Source: Enchytraeus crypticus
Lineage: Eukaryota > Annelida > Clitellata > Enchytraeida > Enchytraeidae
Reading direction: 5' to 3'
NCBI GenBank assembly: GCA_905160935.1
Contig: CAJHZI010000649.1
Coordinates: 3,228,001 to 3,292,000, forward strand
Length of the DNA stretch: 64,000 nucleotides
Shown piece after piece: positions 1-9,364 of the stretch. How positions within the stretch are numbered: the stretch's first letter is position 1; every line of letters begins with the position of its first letter. The notes beneath the pieces were generated by a model, which was given only the letters and a program-made list of their open reading frames with translations, had not been told where the DNA came from and ran no database searches. The position numbers were made by a program, and so were the translations under genes.

Positions 1-833
1 TTATAATGGATTGATCATAGATTATGTTATTATGATTCTACTTGACTTAATGTTTAACTTTTACTACTCTTTTTTATAGTAGAGAAGTAAAATATCTTGT
101 GTGTATAATTTTTTTGCTTGATTTTTATGAACACCTTTGTTTATGAGACTATAATTATTTGCATGATCATTTCTCAAATCTTCTGCTAGCTTGATTTTAT
201 TAACACCTCCGACTAATTTGTTATGATTTATTCGATCTTGTTCGATTTTTTTCGGCCAGCTTGATTTTATTAACGTTCTTGTTGGATTGTATGATTTACT
301 TGCATAACATTTCATGTCGCTGCAGAAGCTTGTTAACAATTCTTTGTTGTTTGTTTGCCCATTCATTGTGATGTAGTTGTTAAATCAAATTATACTGTAT
401 TATTAGGAATGTTTTCTGTCTCCTACGCTAATAACTGCAAGTAAAGTATTATGAAGACTTGTTATTACTAACTGTTAACTAGACAGATAAAGCTTATATT
501 GCGCACTGCGCGTATATTAATAGTTTAAAGCGACGAAGTCGAAGATGAGAGAGACAAAGAGAAACCACCTCTGATGATTTGATATATCATCATTGGTTTA
601 TTTCAGACAAAAGTCCATAAGGCATTGCTCGACTCAATGACATAAACAAGAGAAAAAGAAAAAGAATTACGTATTCTAACATGAAAAGATACAAAAGTTA
701 AACAAAATTAGTGATCAGCTTTGATAGAACCTTGACATGGACGAAATAGGAGCATTATGAGACTCTTAATACATTTCAACAAAATTCGGAAAGTTAGAAA
801 AAATAGATTTACATTTGATAAACGGGTTAAATA

Positions 834-1175
834 TCATACAAACAGTTTTTTTGTATTGCACATCATGTTGATTTTCCTAGTTGCAGACTCAAGCACATAT
901 AATAAATGTTGCTCTGCACGCCAAGAGGGAGCCAACAAAACCATATCATCTGCATACGCTAAGACGTTAATGAATCTGTTCATGAAGTAACAGCCTATAC
1001 CAGATTGTGTAACTTTGAGTAACACTCTACGAATATAAAAGCAGAACAGAAAAGGTATACCACCCTGCCTCACGCCATTAGAAATCTGAAAGCTACTAGA
1101 AATTGCAGATTGCCATTTATAATAGAGCTTTGGTGGTTGTACCAAAAAGTAAGAACATGCTTTGCTAAAAAGCAT
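834..1175 (-). pseudogene. Non-LTR retrotransposon reverse transcriptase fragment
   Basis: The minus-strand frame holds a piece of a LINE reverse transcriptase. GVRQGG stands for the family motif GVxQGxxLSP, and YADDMVLLAP is the catalytic Y/FADD box followed by its usual hydrophobic strand. A CNTKK segment follows, as in many LINEs. Fingers, endonuclease and ORF1 are all missing and only about 113 residues are open, so this is a dead fragment. The clade cannot be fixed. No target duplication or 3' tail was found. Confidence 0.7.
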
Positions 1176-1189
1176 TCAGATGTGTGTTT

Positions 1190-2302
1190 ACTGTCCAATA
1201 ACTCACTGAAAAGAAACCAGTGGGCTAATTACATTAATTACATTATATTACATTACGAATCATTAAAGGTTAATAAATGTACTTCCTTTGTCATAGAAAA
1301 GACAATTTTTAATAATAGTTGATATAGTTTTTGTACTTTAGGCCATTGTTCAGAACATCAAAAATAGAGAGAGAGCGAGAGAGGGGGGAGGAGAGAGAGA
1401 TAGTGAGTGAGTCAGAGAGAGATATTTAGAAATGATATACTTGCATAGCAAGACATTACTAATCCTATAGACATGTAGCTGATCCCTTTTCTTTGCACTT
1501 TTCCGAAACGCATGTATGACGTTGTCATTTATCTAGAGCCAAGATCGCTAACTTTCTGTTCATGACATTCACAGACCTGAAATAAGGTCATCACGTTACA
1601 AATACAATCGCAACATAAAACGAAGTCCAAGGTCTGAAAACCACAGGCCTCTTGCTAATATGGCAAGCTTTCTATCCATTTAACAATTTTACTAAACGAT
1701 TAGATGTATCAATTCGTTCATTTAGAAAGTACAGTGTCTAACTGACAGATGGGTTGTGTAGGATCATCTTAACCAAACTTATCATGCGAGGAGTTAATGT
1801 TGTCATGAATGAAACTTAACGACTCACCGGATGTAGAATACATGTATCTATAGATGTATACAATAAACTCCTCTTCATATGTCTTTTTGACGATTGTCAT
1901 ATTTCTCCGTCTCTCTCTGTCTCTCTCTCTCTCCCTCACGCTCTCTCTCACTCTCCGTATGTGTGCCACACTCAAGTCACTCAAAAGATGGCGCACCATG
2001 TATGTCTTCCAATGCATATGCAGGTTTTCTCTAGGAAAACACAGACGATTCCGTGACGCTAAAAGTTGCAACACGCCAGACTAAAACATGTCTGAACTTG
2101 TTCACAAAACGAAATACCCAGTTTCATGTTTCATTTCTTTTTTTCTTGTTCAGTAAATTCTTTCTCCTATCGCATTACATTTGTTTCACTCACATTTGTT
2201 TAGCTTTAACTTTTTTCACAACTCACTGGTCAATTCGTGTACAGCGTAGATACACTAAAAGAAGAGAGATAAAGGTCGTTAGCATTGCCCGTGTTACGGC
2301 GA
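1190..2302. other. Gene-free AT-rich stretch with GA/CT tracts
   Basis: No coding signal was found. Purine-rich GA tracts lie near 1366-1425 and CT tracts near 1907-1955. The CT tract generates Ser/Leu-rich and Arg/Glu-rich shadow frames on both strands that are simple-sequence artefacts. Confidence 0.6.
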
Positions 2303-2310
2303 CGGATGGC
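2303..2310. repeat. hAT target site duplication, left copy
   Basis: CGGATGGC lies directly outside the left CAGTGTTG end and recurs at 18582-18589 directly outside the right end. Eight base pairs is the diagnostic duplication length of hAT elements. Confidence 0.88.
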
Positions 2311-2712
2311 CAGTGTTGAAAAAAATACTCAGCAAAATACTTTTAAGTAAAAGTAAAAGTAAATGATTAATAAAAGTAAAAGTAAAAAGTACTTTATCAG
2401 AATTTTACTTAAGTAAAAAGTAAAAGTACTTGACAAAAAAGTAGTACTTTTAAGTAAAAAGTAAAAGTACTCTGAATTTTTAAGAAAACAAATTACACTG
2501 CACCGAATAACGAGTTAATTCTTGCTCAAAAGACTATGAATTACTCCCACCTTAATTTAGCCGACAGTTTTAATAATAATAATTCGAGATGGTTTCTGAG
2601 ATGGTTTCCCTTTGTCGTTTTCAGATATTACTCAGTCGCCTCTTACTACATATGCAATAGATGAACAGTTTATTTTTATGTGTCACGAACACAACTCACA
2701 TAACTCAGATAC

Positions 2713-2718
2713 GTTAAT
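2713..2718. repeat. Polinton target site duplication, left copy
   Basis: GTTAAT sits next to the left end AGTATCAGGG and is repeated at 17248-17253 after the right end. Six base pairs is the length made by Polinton/Maverick integrases. Confidence 0.92.
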
Positions 2719-3015
2719 AGTATCAGGGAATGTACTGTCCCCGGACCACCTACGCCCCCAGTGACCTCATTTCATTTCATTCGGGGGTCTCACTTCATTC
2801 GCCCCCTCATTAAATTCATTCGACCACTGAGTTCATAGGTAATCCAGGAACAGTACATTCCCTGATACTCTCATAATAACAAGCAAACATATATACATAT
2901 ATATATATATAGCAGGCACATAAAAATAATATTTATAATTGTCATTATCACTCTTTAATACGAAGTCAAGTTATGTGAAGTATATATAACAATTCATTCG
3001 GTTTTCTAAACTAGG
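2719..3015 (+). repeat. Polinton left terminal inverted repeat (297 bp)
   Basis: It matches the reverse complement of 16951-17247 except at two positions (TACGAAGTCAAG here, TACTAAGTCATG there). The outer 151 bp is itself an imperfect palindrome: AGTATCAGGGAATGTACTGT at 2719-2738 is answered by its exact complement at 2850-2869, with three TTCATTCG units between. The inner part is AT-rich with a short TA run. Confidence 0.97.
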
Positions 3016-3058
3016 ATAAATAATTTAAATTCTTTTTATATATAATTCTACCTAATAA

Positions 3059-3451
3059 ATGTCGAGTACTAAAGTGAAATGCGAATGTGGTTATTCAGTT
3101 AATGAAAACAACATGAATAAGCATATCGATTCTAAATCTCATAAAATTAAAATTGAAAGAAAACAGCGCAAAGAAAATGATTACAATAATCTCAAGGATT
3201 CATGCAACTGTTGTTCAATCTGCTTTGCTACATCCATAAACGAATATTACTATTTGAAAGATAAACAAATGTGCTTGTGCTGTGATGAAATTTCTAGAGG
3301 TGGAGTGAAAAGATGTAAAGAGTGTAAAGAACTAGTTGATATTAACAAAATGGAAAGGCCTTATTTAAAAAAGTGTAAAGAGTGCGCTTCAAAACGTATG
3401 GCTGGTATTAGAAATTCAAATTCAATTGTTCAGGAAAATTCTTTTATATAA
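3059..3451 (+). CDS. Polinton zinc-finger protein, unknown function
   Basis: A 130-residue protein, first gene inside the left inverted repeat. Near the N-terminus (residues 9-29) is a degenerate C2H2-like finger: CECG followed by a helix with H and a final SKSH. The middle and C-terminal parts hold at least four CxxC pairs (CSIC, CLCC, CKEC, CKEC), consistent with two zinc ribbons. The ATG is in the context CCTAATAAATG, the start motif shared across the element. PolB follows after 15 bp. Position and zinc content would suit an early regulator or DNA-binding accessory protein, but no family was recognised. Confidence 0.8.
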   Translation: MSSTKVKCECGYSVNENNMNKHIDSKSHKIKIERKQRKENDYNNLKDSCNCCSICFATSINEYYYLKDKQMCLCCDEISRGGVKRCKECKELVDINKMERPYLKKCKECASKRMAGIRNSNSIVQENSFI

Positions 3452-3466
3452 TCTTTTAATTAATAA
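3452..3466 (+). promoter_or_regulatory. 15-bp intergenic start element ending in TAATAA
   Basis: Example of the spacer type used between Polinton genes: a T-rich half followed by TAATAA directly before the ATG. Spacers of the same 15-bp length lie at 8492-8506, 8801-8815, 10117-10131 and 12964-12978. Spacers at 11350-11355 and 15473-15478 consist only of TAATAA. The layout resembles a poxvirus late promoter (T-rich run, then TAAATG). It also contains AATAAA, which could end the upstream transcript. Confidence 0.5.
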
Positions 3467-5095
3467 ATGGAGAGTACTCTGAGTAATGATTATGATGATT
3501 TCATTAACCTTGATTCTAAATATAGATCTCTACTGAGAGATAGCAAGACGTTAAATAAGAGAATTAAACGTGACAAGAAAGAGCTTAAACAAGCCCTGAA
3601 GAAATATGAGGAACTTGAGAGAAAGTCCTTAATTGAACAACAAGAAATTAAAAAGAAATATAAACATTTAAGATATTCTAGTAAATTAGATAAGAAGAAA
3701 ATCAAACATGAAAGATATATTAGAAAGCATGGTGTAATTGAAGAAGCATTGGATAGTAATATAACCAAAATTATGTTTACTAATAAAAACGAGAAATTAG
3801 CTGATATACAGAACAGAGCTACACGTGGAATGATATTAGCACTCCAAAATAAATTAAGAAAATTTAAATCAGTAAAATTTCAAATGACAGTGGAAGCATT
3901 GCTATTTAAACCAAAGTATAATATTACAATTAACTATCGTTTTTTCAATAAGAATATAATTATAAATGCTAACGAAATGAATAATTTACGCGGTTTAATT
4001 AAAGAACAGTTCACAGAAATTGAAAATAGGGTTGAAGCATTAAATGTAGAAGATAGTGAATCTGTGCTTCAAAACTATGAGGAGATTGAAATAACGATCA
4101 CCAAAAATACACATATGCAAGGATCTTCCTATATTATATTACCAAAGTATATTAAGCATAAAATGGCAGTTATAAATGTTAAAAATACAGATCAATATTG
4201 TTTTATTTGGGCTATATTATCTGCTCTTTACCCAGCAAGTGATCATTCAGATAGAGTAGCAAAATATAGACCATATTGGAATACATTAAATGTAGCTGGT
4301 TTAAACTTTCCAATGCAAATAAAAGATATACATAAATTCGAACAAATGAATAACATTTCAATAAATGTATTTGGATATGAAACAGAACGTAATACAGAAG
4401 ATGATACAAACGAATACTTCTATCCTCTATATAACACGAAAATAAATTCAGAAAGAGTTGTTGATTTATTATATATAGAGAGTGAAAATGTAGACCAAAA
4501 CCATAAAAAGCAATATCATTACGCTTGGATTAAGGATTTTAAAAGGCTAGTTCATAGAGCATTAAATTCAAAGGATAATTATGTTGCTATCTGTAAAAGA
4601 TGTATGATTGGTTATACAAATCAAAGTGCATACGACAAACATCTCTTCTACTGTACAACTGGAAATCCACAATGTATAATGCCAACTGTAGAAAATAAGA
4701 CATTAAAATTTAAGAACCATTCAAATAAATTTAGACATCACTTAGCAATTTATGGAGATTTCGAATCGGTTATAGAGAAAGGACCGAAAAAACATATTGC
4801 ATCGTCAGATGCATATTGTAGCGTTGGAGCTATTAATAGATTTGTTTTATTTCATAATGTGGATGACTTTGTTGAATCAATTGAACAAATAGTTCGAGAA
4901 TATCATTGTATGCTTCAAAAATATCCAGAACCAGTTTTGACAAATAGCGAAAAAAGAATTTACTATAAAACCAAAACATGTTGGTTATGTAATAAACCTT
5001 TTGATGAGGCCATAGCAATATCACGTAATGGAAACATTTGGAATCCAAACAAAAAAGTACGAGATCATGATCATCTAACTGGAAAATTTCTATGA
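3467..5095 (+). pseudogene. Protein-primed DNA polymerase B, N-terminal half (ends at in-frame TGA)
   Basis: First 542 codons of the Polinton replicative polymerase. Residues 15-90 are a Lys/Glu-rich coiled coil. Around residues 235-355 is an OTU-like cysteine-protease-type region: DQYCFIWAI with Cys245 and a later HYAWIK with His351, laid out like an OTU Cys/His pair. A C2H2-like finger spans about 376-396. The exonuclease motif I YGDFES starts at residue 429 with Asp431 and Glu433 as metal ligands. The frame stops at TGA 5093-5095 just after a conserved RDHDHLTGK segment, and the same frame stays open to 7273. This looks like one nonsense mutation in an otherwise intact gene of about 1,270 codons. 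The start ATG lies in TAATAAATGG, 15 bp after the previous gene. Confidence 0.93.
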
Positions 5096-7273
5096 GCTGC
5101 TCATGCAACTTGTAATTTTAAAAGAAAATCAAATACGTTTATACCAATTTTCTTCCATAATTTAAGCAATTACGATGCACATCATGTGGTACATTTACTG
5201 AATAAGTTCGGTAAGGGAGAGCTCAAATTAATACCTAATACCGAAGAAAAATATATTTCATTCTCAAAAATGTATAAAATAGGCAAAACAGATTATGAAC
5301 TGAGATTTCTAGATTCCTACAGATTTATTCCAGAATCATTGGATGAACTTTCATCAAATCTTCTGAAGAAAGATAAAATGCTATTTAAAAATCTTCTTAA
5401 ATTCACAACTAAAGAAGAACAAGATGTGATATTTTGGAATGAAATTATTGATGTTGAAAAAACAGCAGCAATTGTTGATAGTGAATTTAATGTAAAGTTC
5501 AAGAAATTTAAGAAATCTGAAAATAAACCAAGAATTAAAGGAATATACCCTTATTCATTCACAGACTCCTTCGAGAAGTTTAAACATAATCAGTTAATTT
5601 CAAGAGAAGAGTTCTATGATGAATTAAACTTAAAAGACATATCAGATCAAGAATATAATCAATATTTAAAAGTTTGGAATTCAATTGATGATGTTAATCT
5701 CGGTAAATATTCAGATCTATATTTAAAAATTGATGTGTTAGCGCTAGCTGATGTGTTTGAAGAATTTAGAAATAATTGTTTAAAATCGTATGATTTAGAT
5801 CCATGTTATTATTATACATCTCCAGGTTTAACATTTGATTCATGTTTAAAATATACTAATATTAATCTAGAATTACTAACTGACTACAGAATGCTTCAAA
5901 TGATTGAACATGGAATTAGAGGAGGAATTAGCGGTGTTACAGGTGACAGATATGTAAATGTTGAAGGTAAAAACTATACAACTAATCCAAATATTAAAGA
6001 AAGCGACCCAAATCAAGAATGGTTGCTTTATATTGATTGCAATAATTTATATGGAGATTCAATGAGTCAAAAGTTACCACATTCAGATTTTAAATGGTTA
6101 GATAACGAAGAATTGCTAAATTTAGATTCACAAATACGCAATAACAAAATTACAGGAGATGAAGAAATGGGATATATACTATCAGTGGAACTAAAAACTC
6201 CTAAAACAAGTAATTTTGAAAACTATCCTTTAGCTCCAGAAACAAAGAAAATAAGTAAAGATGCTCTTTCGGAATATTCTAAAAAGCAGCTAAAGAAAGA
6301 ATCATATATTGAAACTGAAAAATTAATTTTAGATTTTACAGATAAAACAAAATACACAATTCATATTAAAACATTGCTACTGTATTACAAATTAGGTACT
6401 GAATTTAAAATTAATGAGGCAATATCATTCAAACAATCCGATTGGCTTAAGAAATACATAGACTTCAATACAGAATTACGGAAAAAAGCTACTAATGATT
6501 TCGAGAAGAACTTTTATAAATTAATGAATAATGCTATGTTTGGAAAAACTATGGAAGCTATAAGAAACAGAATTGATATAAAATTATGCGATAATTGGGA
6601 TCAAGCAAAATATTATATAAAGAAACCAACATATAACTATTTAAAAATATTCAATAGAGATCTAGTTGCAATACACATGAGGAAACATAAAATTGTATTT
6701 AATAAACCAATATATATTGGATTCTGTGTATTGGAATTATCCAAACATCTCATGTATGACTTTTGCTATAATAAACTACAACAAATATTTAAAGATGTAA
6801 AGCTTACATACACAGATACGGATTCATTTGTGTTGCACATTAAGGATTCAAATATATATAGAATAATGAAAGAGAATGACGATTTATTCGACTTTTCAGA
6901 TTATCCTAAAGACCATATTCTATATTCTGATAAAAATAAAAAGGTAGTTGGTAAGTTTAAAGATGAATGTAATGGAAATATTATGATAGAAAGGATCCAT
7001 TTAAGATCCAAAATGTATTCACATAGAATATTTAGAGAAGAGATAGAAGAAAAGAAAGCTAAAGGTATTAAAACATGTGTAGTTAAAAAGAATATAACCT
7101 TTGATGATTATTATAAATGTCTATTCAATGGTATAAACACAAAACATAAATTTCAAACTTTTAAAAGTATTAATCACGTTATATATACAAGAGATATCGA
7201 GAAAGTCGGTCTATCATCGTTTGATTCTAAAAGATATTATCTAAATGCAGTTGAATCTATTCCGTTTCACTAA
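5096..7273 (+). pseudogene. Protein-primed DNA polymerase B, C-terminal half (exonuclease and polymerase core)
   Basis: Continuation of the polymerase frame after the TGA; no ATG is suitably placed to start it alone, so it is not an independent gene. FFHNLSNYDAH (about 5150-5180) is exonuclease motif II. YSDLYLKIDVLALADVF (about 5708-5760) is the third exonuclease region. Palm motif A is YIDCNNLYG near 6030, motif B is FYKLMNNAMFGKT near 6510-6550, and motif C is YTDTDS near 6809-6826, with the two metal-binding aspartates. A lysine-rich thumb follows. These are the DNA_pol_B_2 signatures of protein-primed enzymes in Polintons, adenoviruses and linear plasmids. The stop codon overlaps the stop of the convergent lectin-like gene. 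Confidence 0.93.
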
Positions 7274-7515
7274 TCACCAATAGCTATCCAATGACATTGA
7301 TCTCCAGGTTTATAATGACCTTCTACAAAGTATTGAAAACCATCTTTTGTAATATTACACGTGTTAATATGCAGAGCCCAATCCCGACCATATTGAGCTG
7401 ATCTCACTAACTGACAAATAACAACTGGAGGTTCTGTAAATTTATGAGGTGTAAACCCAGATCCACCACTAAATCTTGAACCAAGTATATTTTGCTTTCC
7501 AAACTCTACTTTCAT
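7270..7515 (-). CDS. H-type-lectin-like small protein
   Basis: An 81-residue protein on the minus strand between PolB and the ATPase, overlapping the PolB stop tail to tail by 3 bp. The pattern FTEPPVVICQLV, then LHINTCNITKDGFQYFV, then QCHWIAIG at the C-terminus resembles the H-type lectin fold: a PxV strand, an N-I-T-x-x-GF strand and a terminal W-x-A-x-G strand. Its size matches one such domain of about 70 residues. There is no signal peptide. The ATG sits in TATTAAATG, the element's start motif, which argues for a real gene. In a capsid-coding element a lectin would suit attachment to cell-surface sugars; that role is inference. Confidence 0.6.
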   Translation of the reverse strand: MKVEFGKQNILGSRFSGGSGFTPHKFTEPPVVICQLVRSAQYGRDWALHINTCNITKDGFQYFVEGHYKPGDQCHWIAIGD

Positions 7516-7567
7516 TTAATAGGGAAATATTTATTGAAATAATTTTATATGGAGTTTATACTGATAA
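7516..7567. promoter_or_regulatory. Divergent intergenic region between lectin-like and ATPase genes
   Basis: 52 bp separate the two divergent ATGs. The leftward start is TATTAAATG (minus strand) and the rightward start is TGATAAATGG. Both strands therefore carry the TAAATG element, and the sequence between is almost pure A/T. Confidence 0.45.
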
Positions 7568-8491
7568 ATGGAAGCGAAGTATTATTGGATATCGAAGAAG
7601 AGTAAGAAGCATTCCAATATATTTCCGGAGTCATTCCGATGCTTAATAATCGGTCAATCGGGTTCCGGAAAAACGGCTTTACTTATGCGGATGCTACTTC
7701 AGGAATATATGTTAGATTACAATAAGCTATATGTATTTGGAAGATCCCTCCATCAACCGGAATATCAAATACTAAAAGCTGGCTTTGATAATAAATTACC
7801 TAAGTCTGATATAACAGAAATCCTAATGCATAATTCTATGATTAATGAACACGATGAAAAGCCGGAAGTTATAGCGGCAGGACTTGCGCAAGAATTAGAA
7901 GATGAGGAGAAAGGAGATATATCTTGTGAATATTATGAAGATCCATCCGACATTCCTGATCCTAAAGAGTTTGATAAACATGACAAGAATCTAATAATAT
8001 TTGACGATATTATGACAGATAAGAATCAATCGGCACCTGGTGCATTCTTTACCAGAAGTAGGCATAACAATATCGACTGCATATACATTTCTCAAAATTA
8101 CTATCATTTACCTAGACATACTATTAGATCAAATTCTAATTTCCTAATATTATTCAATCTAGATCCCACAGACACTGATCATTTATATAGAGATTCTGGA
8201 GCAAGCGTTGATTTTAAAGACATTAATAAATTTAGACAGTTGTATGAACAAGCATGGTCGAAGAAATATGGATATTTAGTTATAGATAAATCAAAAACAA
8301 ATATCAATGAAAAATATAGATTTCAATTAGAACTTGAAGAACCCGTACAGTTAGTTGAAAATATAATATCACAACCTATAGATAGAATACGTAGAGCTAC
8401 AAAAACTTGTACATCTTGCAACCTAACAATGTTAAGCTCTAGTCATGCCAAACATATCAAATCGAAGCGTCATGAAAAAGCTTTCATATAA
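7568..8491 (+). CDS. FtsK/HerA-type genome-packaging ATPase
   Basis: A 307-residue ATPase of the A32-like family that pumps DNA into capsids. Walker A is GQSGSGKT at residues 29-36. Walker B is NLIIFDDIM with Asp146-Asp147. FFTRSRHNNIDCIYISQNYY is the following sensor strand with the conserved Gln, and RSNSNFLILFNL follows as in other Polinton ATPases. The C-terminal 25 residues add a finger CTSCN...HAKHIKSKRH that resembles the finger in the first gene of the element (3059-3451). The start is TGATAAATGG. The Walker motifs are intact, so the gene looks functional. Confidence 0.95.
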   Translation: MEAKYYWISKKSKKHSNIFPESFRCLIIGQSGSGKTALLMRMLLQEYMLDYNKLYVFGRSLHQPEYQILKAGFDNKLPKSDITEILMHNSMINEHDEKPEVIAAGLAQELEDEEKGDISCEYYEDPSDIPDPKEFDKHDKNLIIFDDIMTDKNQSAPGAFFTRSRHNNIDCIYISQNYYHLPRHTIRSNSNFLILFNLDPTDTDHLYRDSGASVDFKDINKFRQLYEQAWSKKYGYLVIDKSKTNINEKYRFQLELEEPVQLVENIISQPIDRIRRATKTCTSCNLTMLSSSHAKHIKSKRHEKAFI

Positions 8492-8506
8492 TCTTTCAGC
8501 TAATAA

Positions 8507-8800
8507 ATGGACGCACAACTTCTGAAGCTTGCCGATTTACAAATTGATCAATCTTATTTTGTGGTCGGATATAAACCGATAAAAAATACTAAATTTGGAA
8601 ATACTTATATTATCAGATGTACACACATGCTTAACAATGAAGAATTTGAAATGTTTGCCACTAAACTAATAGCTTCATATATTTCTCTAAATTCCCCAAA
8701 AAATAAATTTTTATTCACCGTTAGAAAAAATTCTAAATACACATACGCTGAGATTTCTGGATATATTCCAAACTGCTCATCTTATATTCAATTGAATTAA
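8507..8800 (+). CDS. Small Polinton protein, possible OB-fold DNA-binding protein
   Basis: A 97-residue protein starting in TAATAAATGG, 15 bp after the ATPase. It is mostly predicted beta-strand: a start LADLQIDQSYFVVGYK, then a TKFGNTYIIRC strand pair, then a C-terminal YAEISGY strand. A 'Y-x-V...TKFG' layout is typical of a small protein family seen in Polintons and some insect viruses, which may be an OB fold binding single-stranded DNA. That assignment comes from pattern and neighbourhood only, next to the packaging and replication genes. There are no cysteine pairs or membrane segments. Confidence 0.75.
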   Translation: MDAQLLKLADLQIDQSYFVVGYKPIKNTKFGNTYIIRCTHMLNNEEFEMFATKLIASYISLNSPKNKFLFTVRKNSKYTYAEISGYIPNCSSYIQLN

Positions 8801-8815
8801 TTTTCATTCCACTAA

Positions 8816-9364
8816 ATGGAAATATATTGTCTTAAATGTAAAAGTAAGACTTTAACTTTAGACTTAATTGAATCCATAACTAAAAATAATAAACCAATAC
8901 TTAAAGGTATATGTGAAGTTTGTGGATCTAAAAAGAATAGATTTATATCAAAGTCTAAAACTGGAGGTGATATCGTTTCATCTGTAATTTCTAAAATACC
9001 TAATGAATTTCATTTAAGAACCCTGAAGGGTAAAAAATATTCGTTCTGTGGTCCCAATACAAAGCTAGAAGAAAGATTAAATCCTGATGATACACCAAAA
9101 GAATGGTCAAAGCCTATAAATAAAGTTGATGAAGTTTGTTTAAAACATGATTTAGCTTATAGAGAATCTGATTTAGGAAAGGGAACTAGGCGTGAAGCAG
9201 ATAAGAAGATGTTACAAGAACTTGATAATCTTAAAGATTTGAATTTTAATGAAAAATTAGGTAAAGCAGTTATTAAGCCAATTATAGCTGCAAAATATAA
9301 ATTAGGTTTAGGAACATTAAAAAAAACAAAATCGAAGAAGCCAAAGAATTACACAAACCCATAA
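8816..9364 (+). CDS. Phospholipase A2-domain virion protein with zinc ribbon
   Basis: A 182-residue protein. Residues 5-36 form a zinc ribbon (CLKC...CEVC). Residues 75-125 are a parvovirus-VP1-type phospholipase A2 domain: YSFCGPNT is the calcium-binding loop, and DEVCLKHDLAY has the catalytic His111-Asp112. A basic tail follows. In parvoviruses this domain cuts lipids so the particle can leave the endosome; the same role in a Polinton particle is inference. The 3' end overlaps the integrase frame by 64 bp, and the A-run at 9319-9326 lies in the overlap. The start is CCACTAAATGG. Confidence 0.9.
   Translation: MEIYCLKCKSKTLTLDLIESITKNNKPILKGICEVCGSKKNRFISKSKTGGDIVSSVISKIPNEFHLRTLKGKKYSFCGPNTKLEERLNPDDTPKEWSKPINKVDEVCLKHDLAYRESDLGKGTRREADKKMLQELDNLKDLNFNEKLGKAVIKPIIAAKYKLGLGTLKKTKSKKPKNYTNP

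Noticed and set aside
64..366. 100-residue open frame on the minus strand
   Set aside because: Lys/Asn-rich composition expected of AT-rich DNA; no domain, no splice context and no neighbours to support it.
5093..5095. Programmed read-through or selenocysteine at the PolB TGA
   Set aside because: No conserved read-through context or stem-loop was seen and the site lies in the conserved core; a nonsense mutation is simpler.
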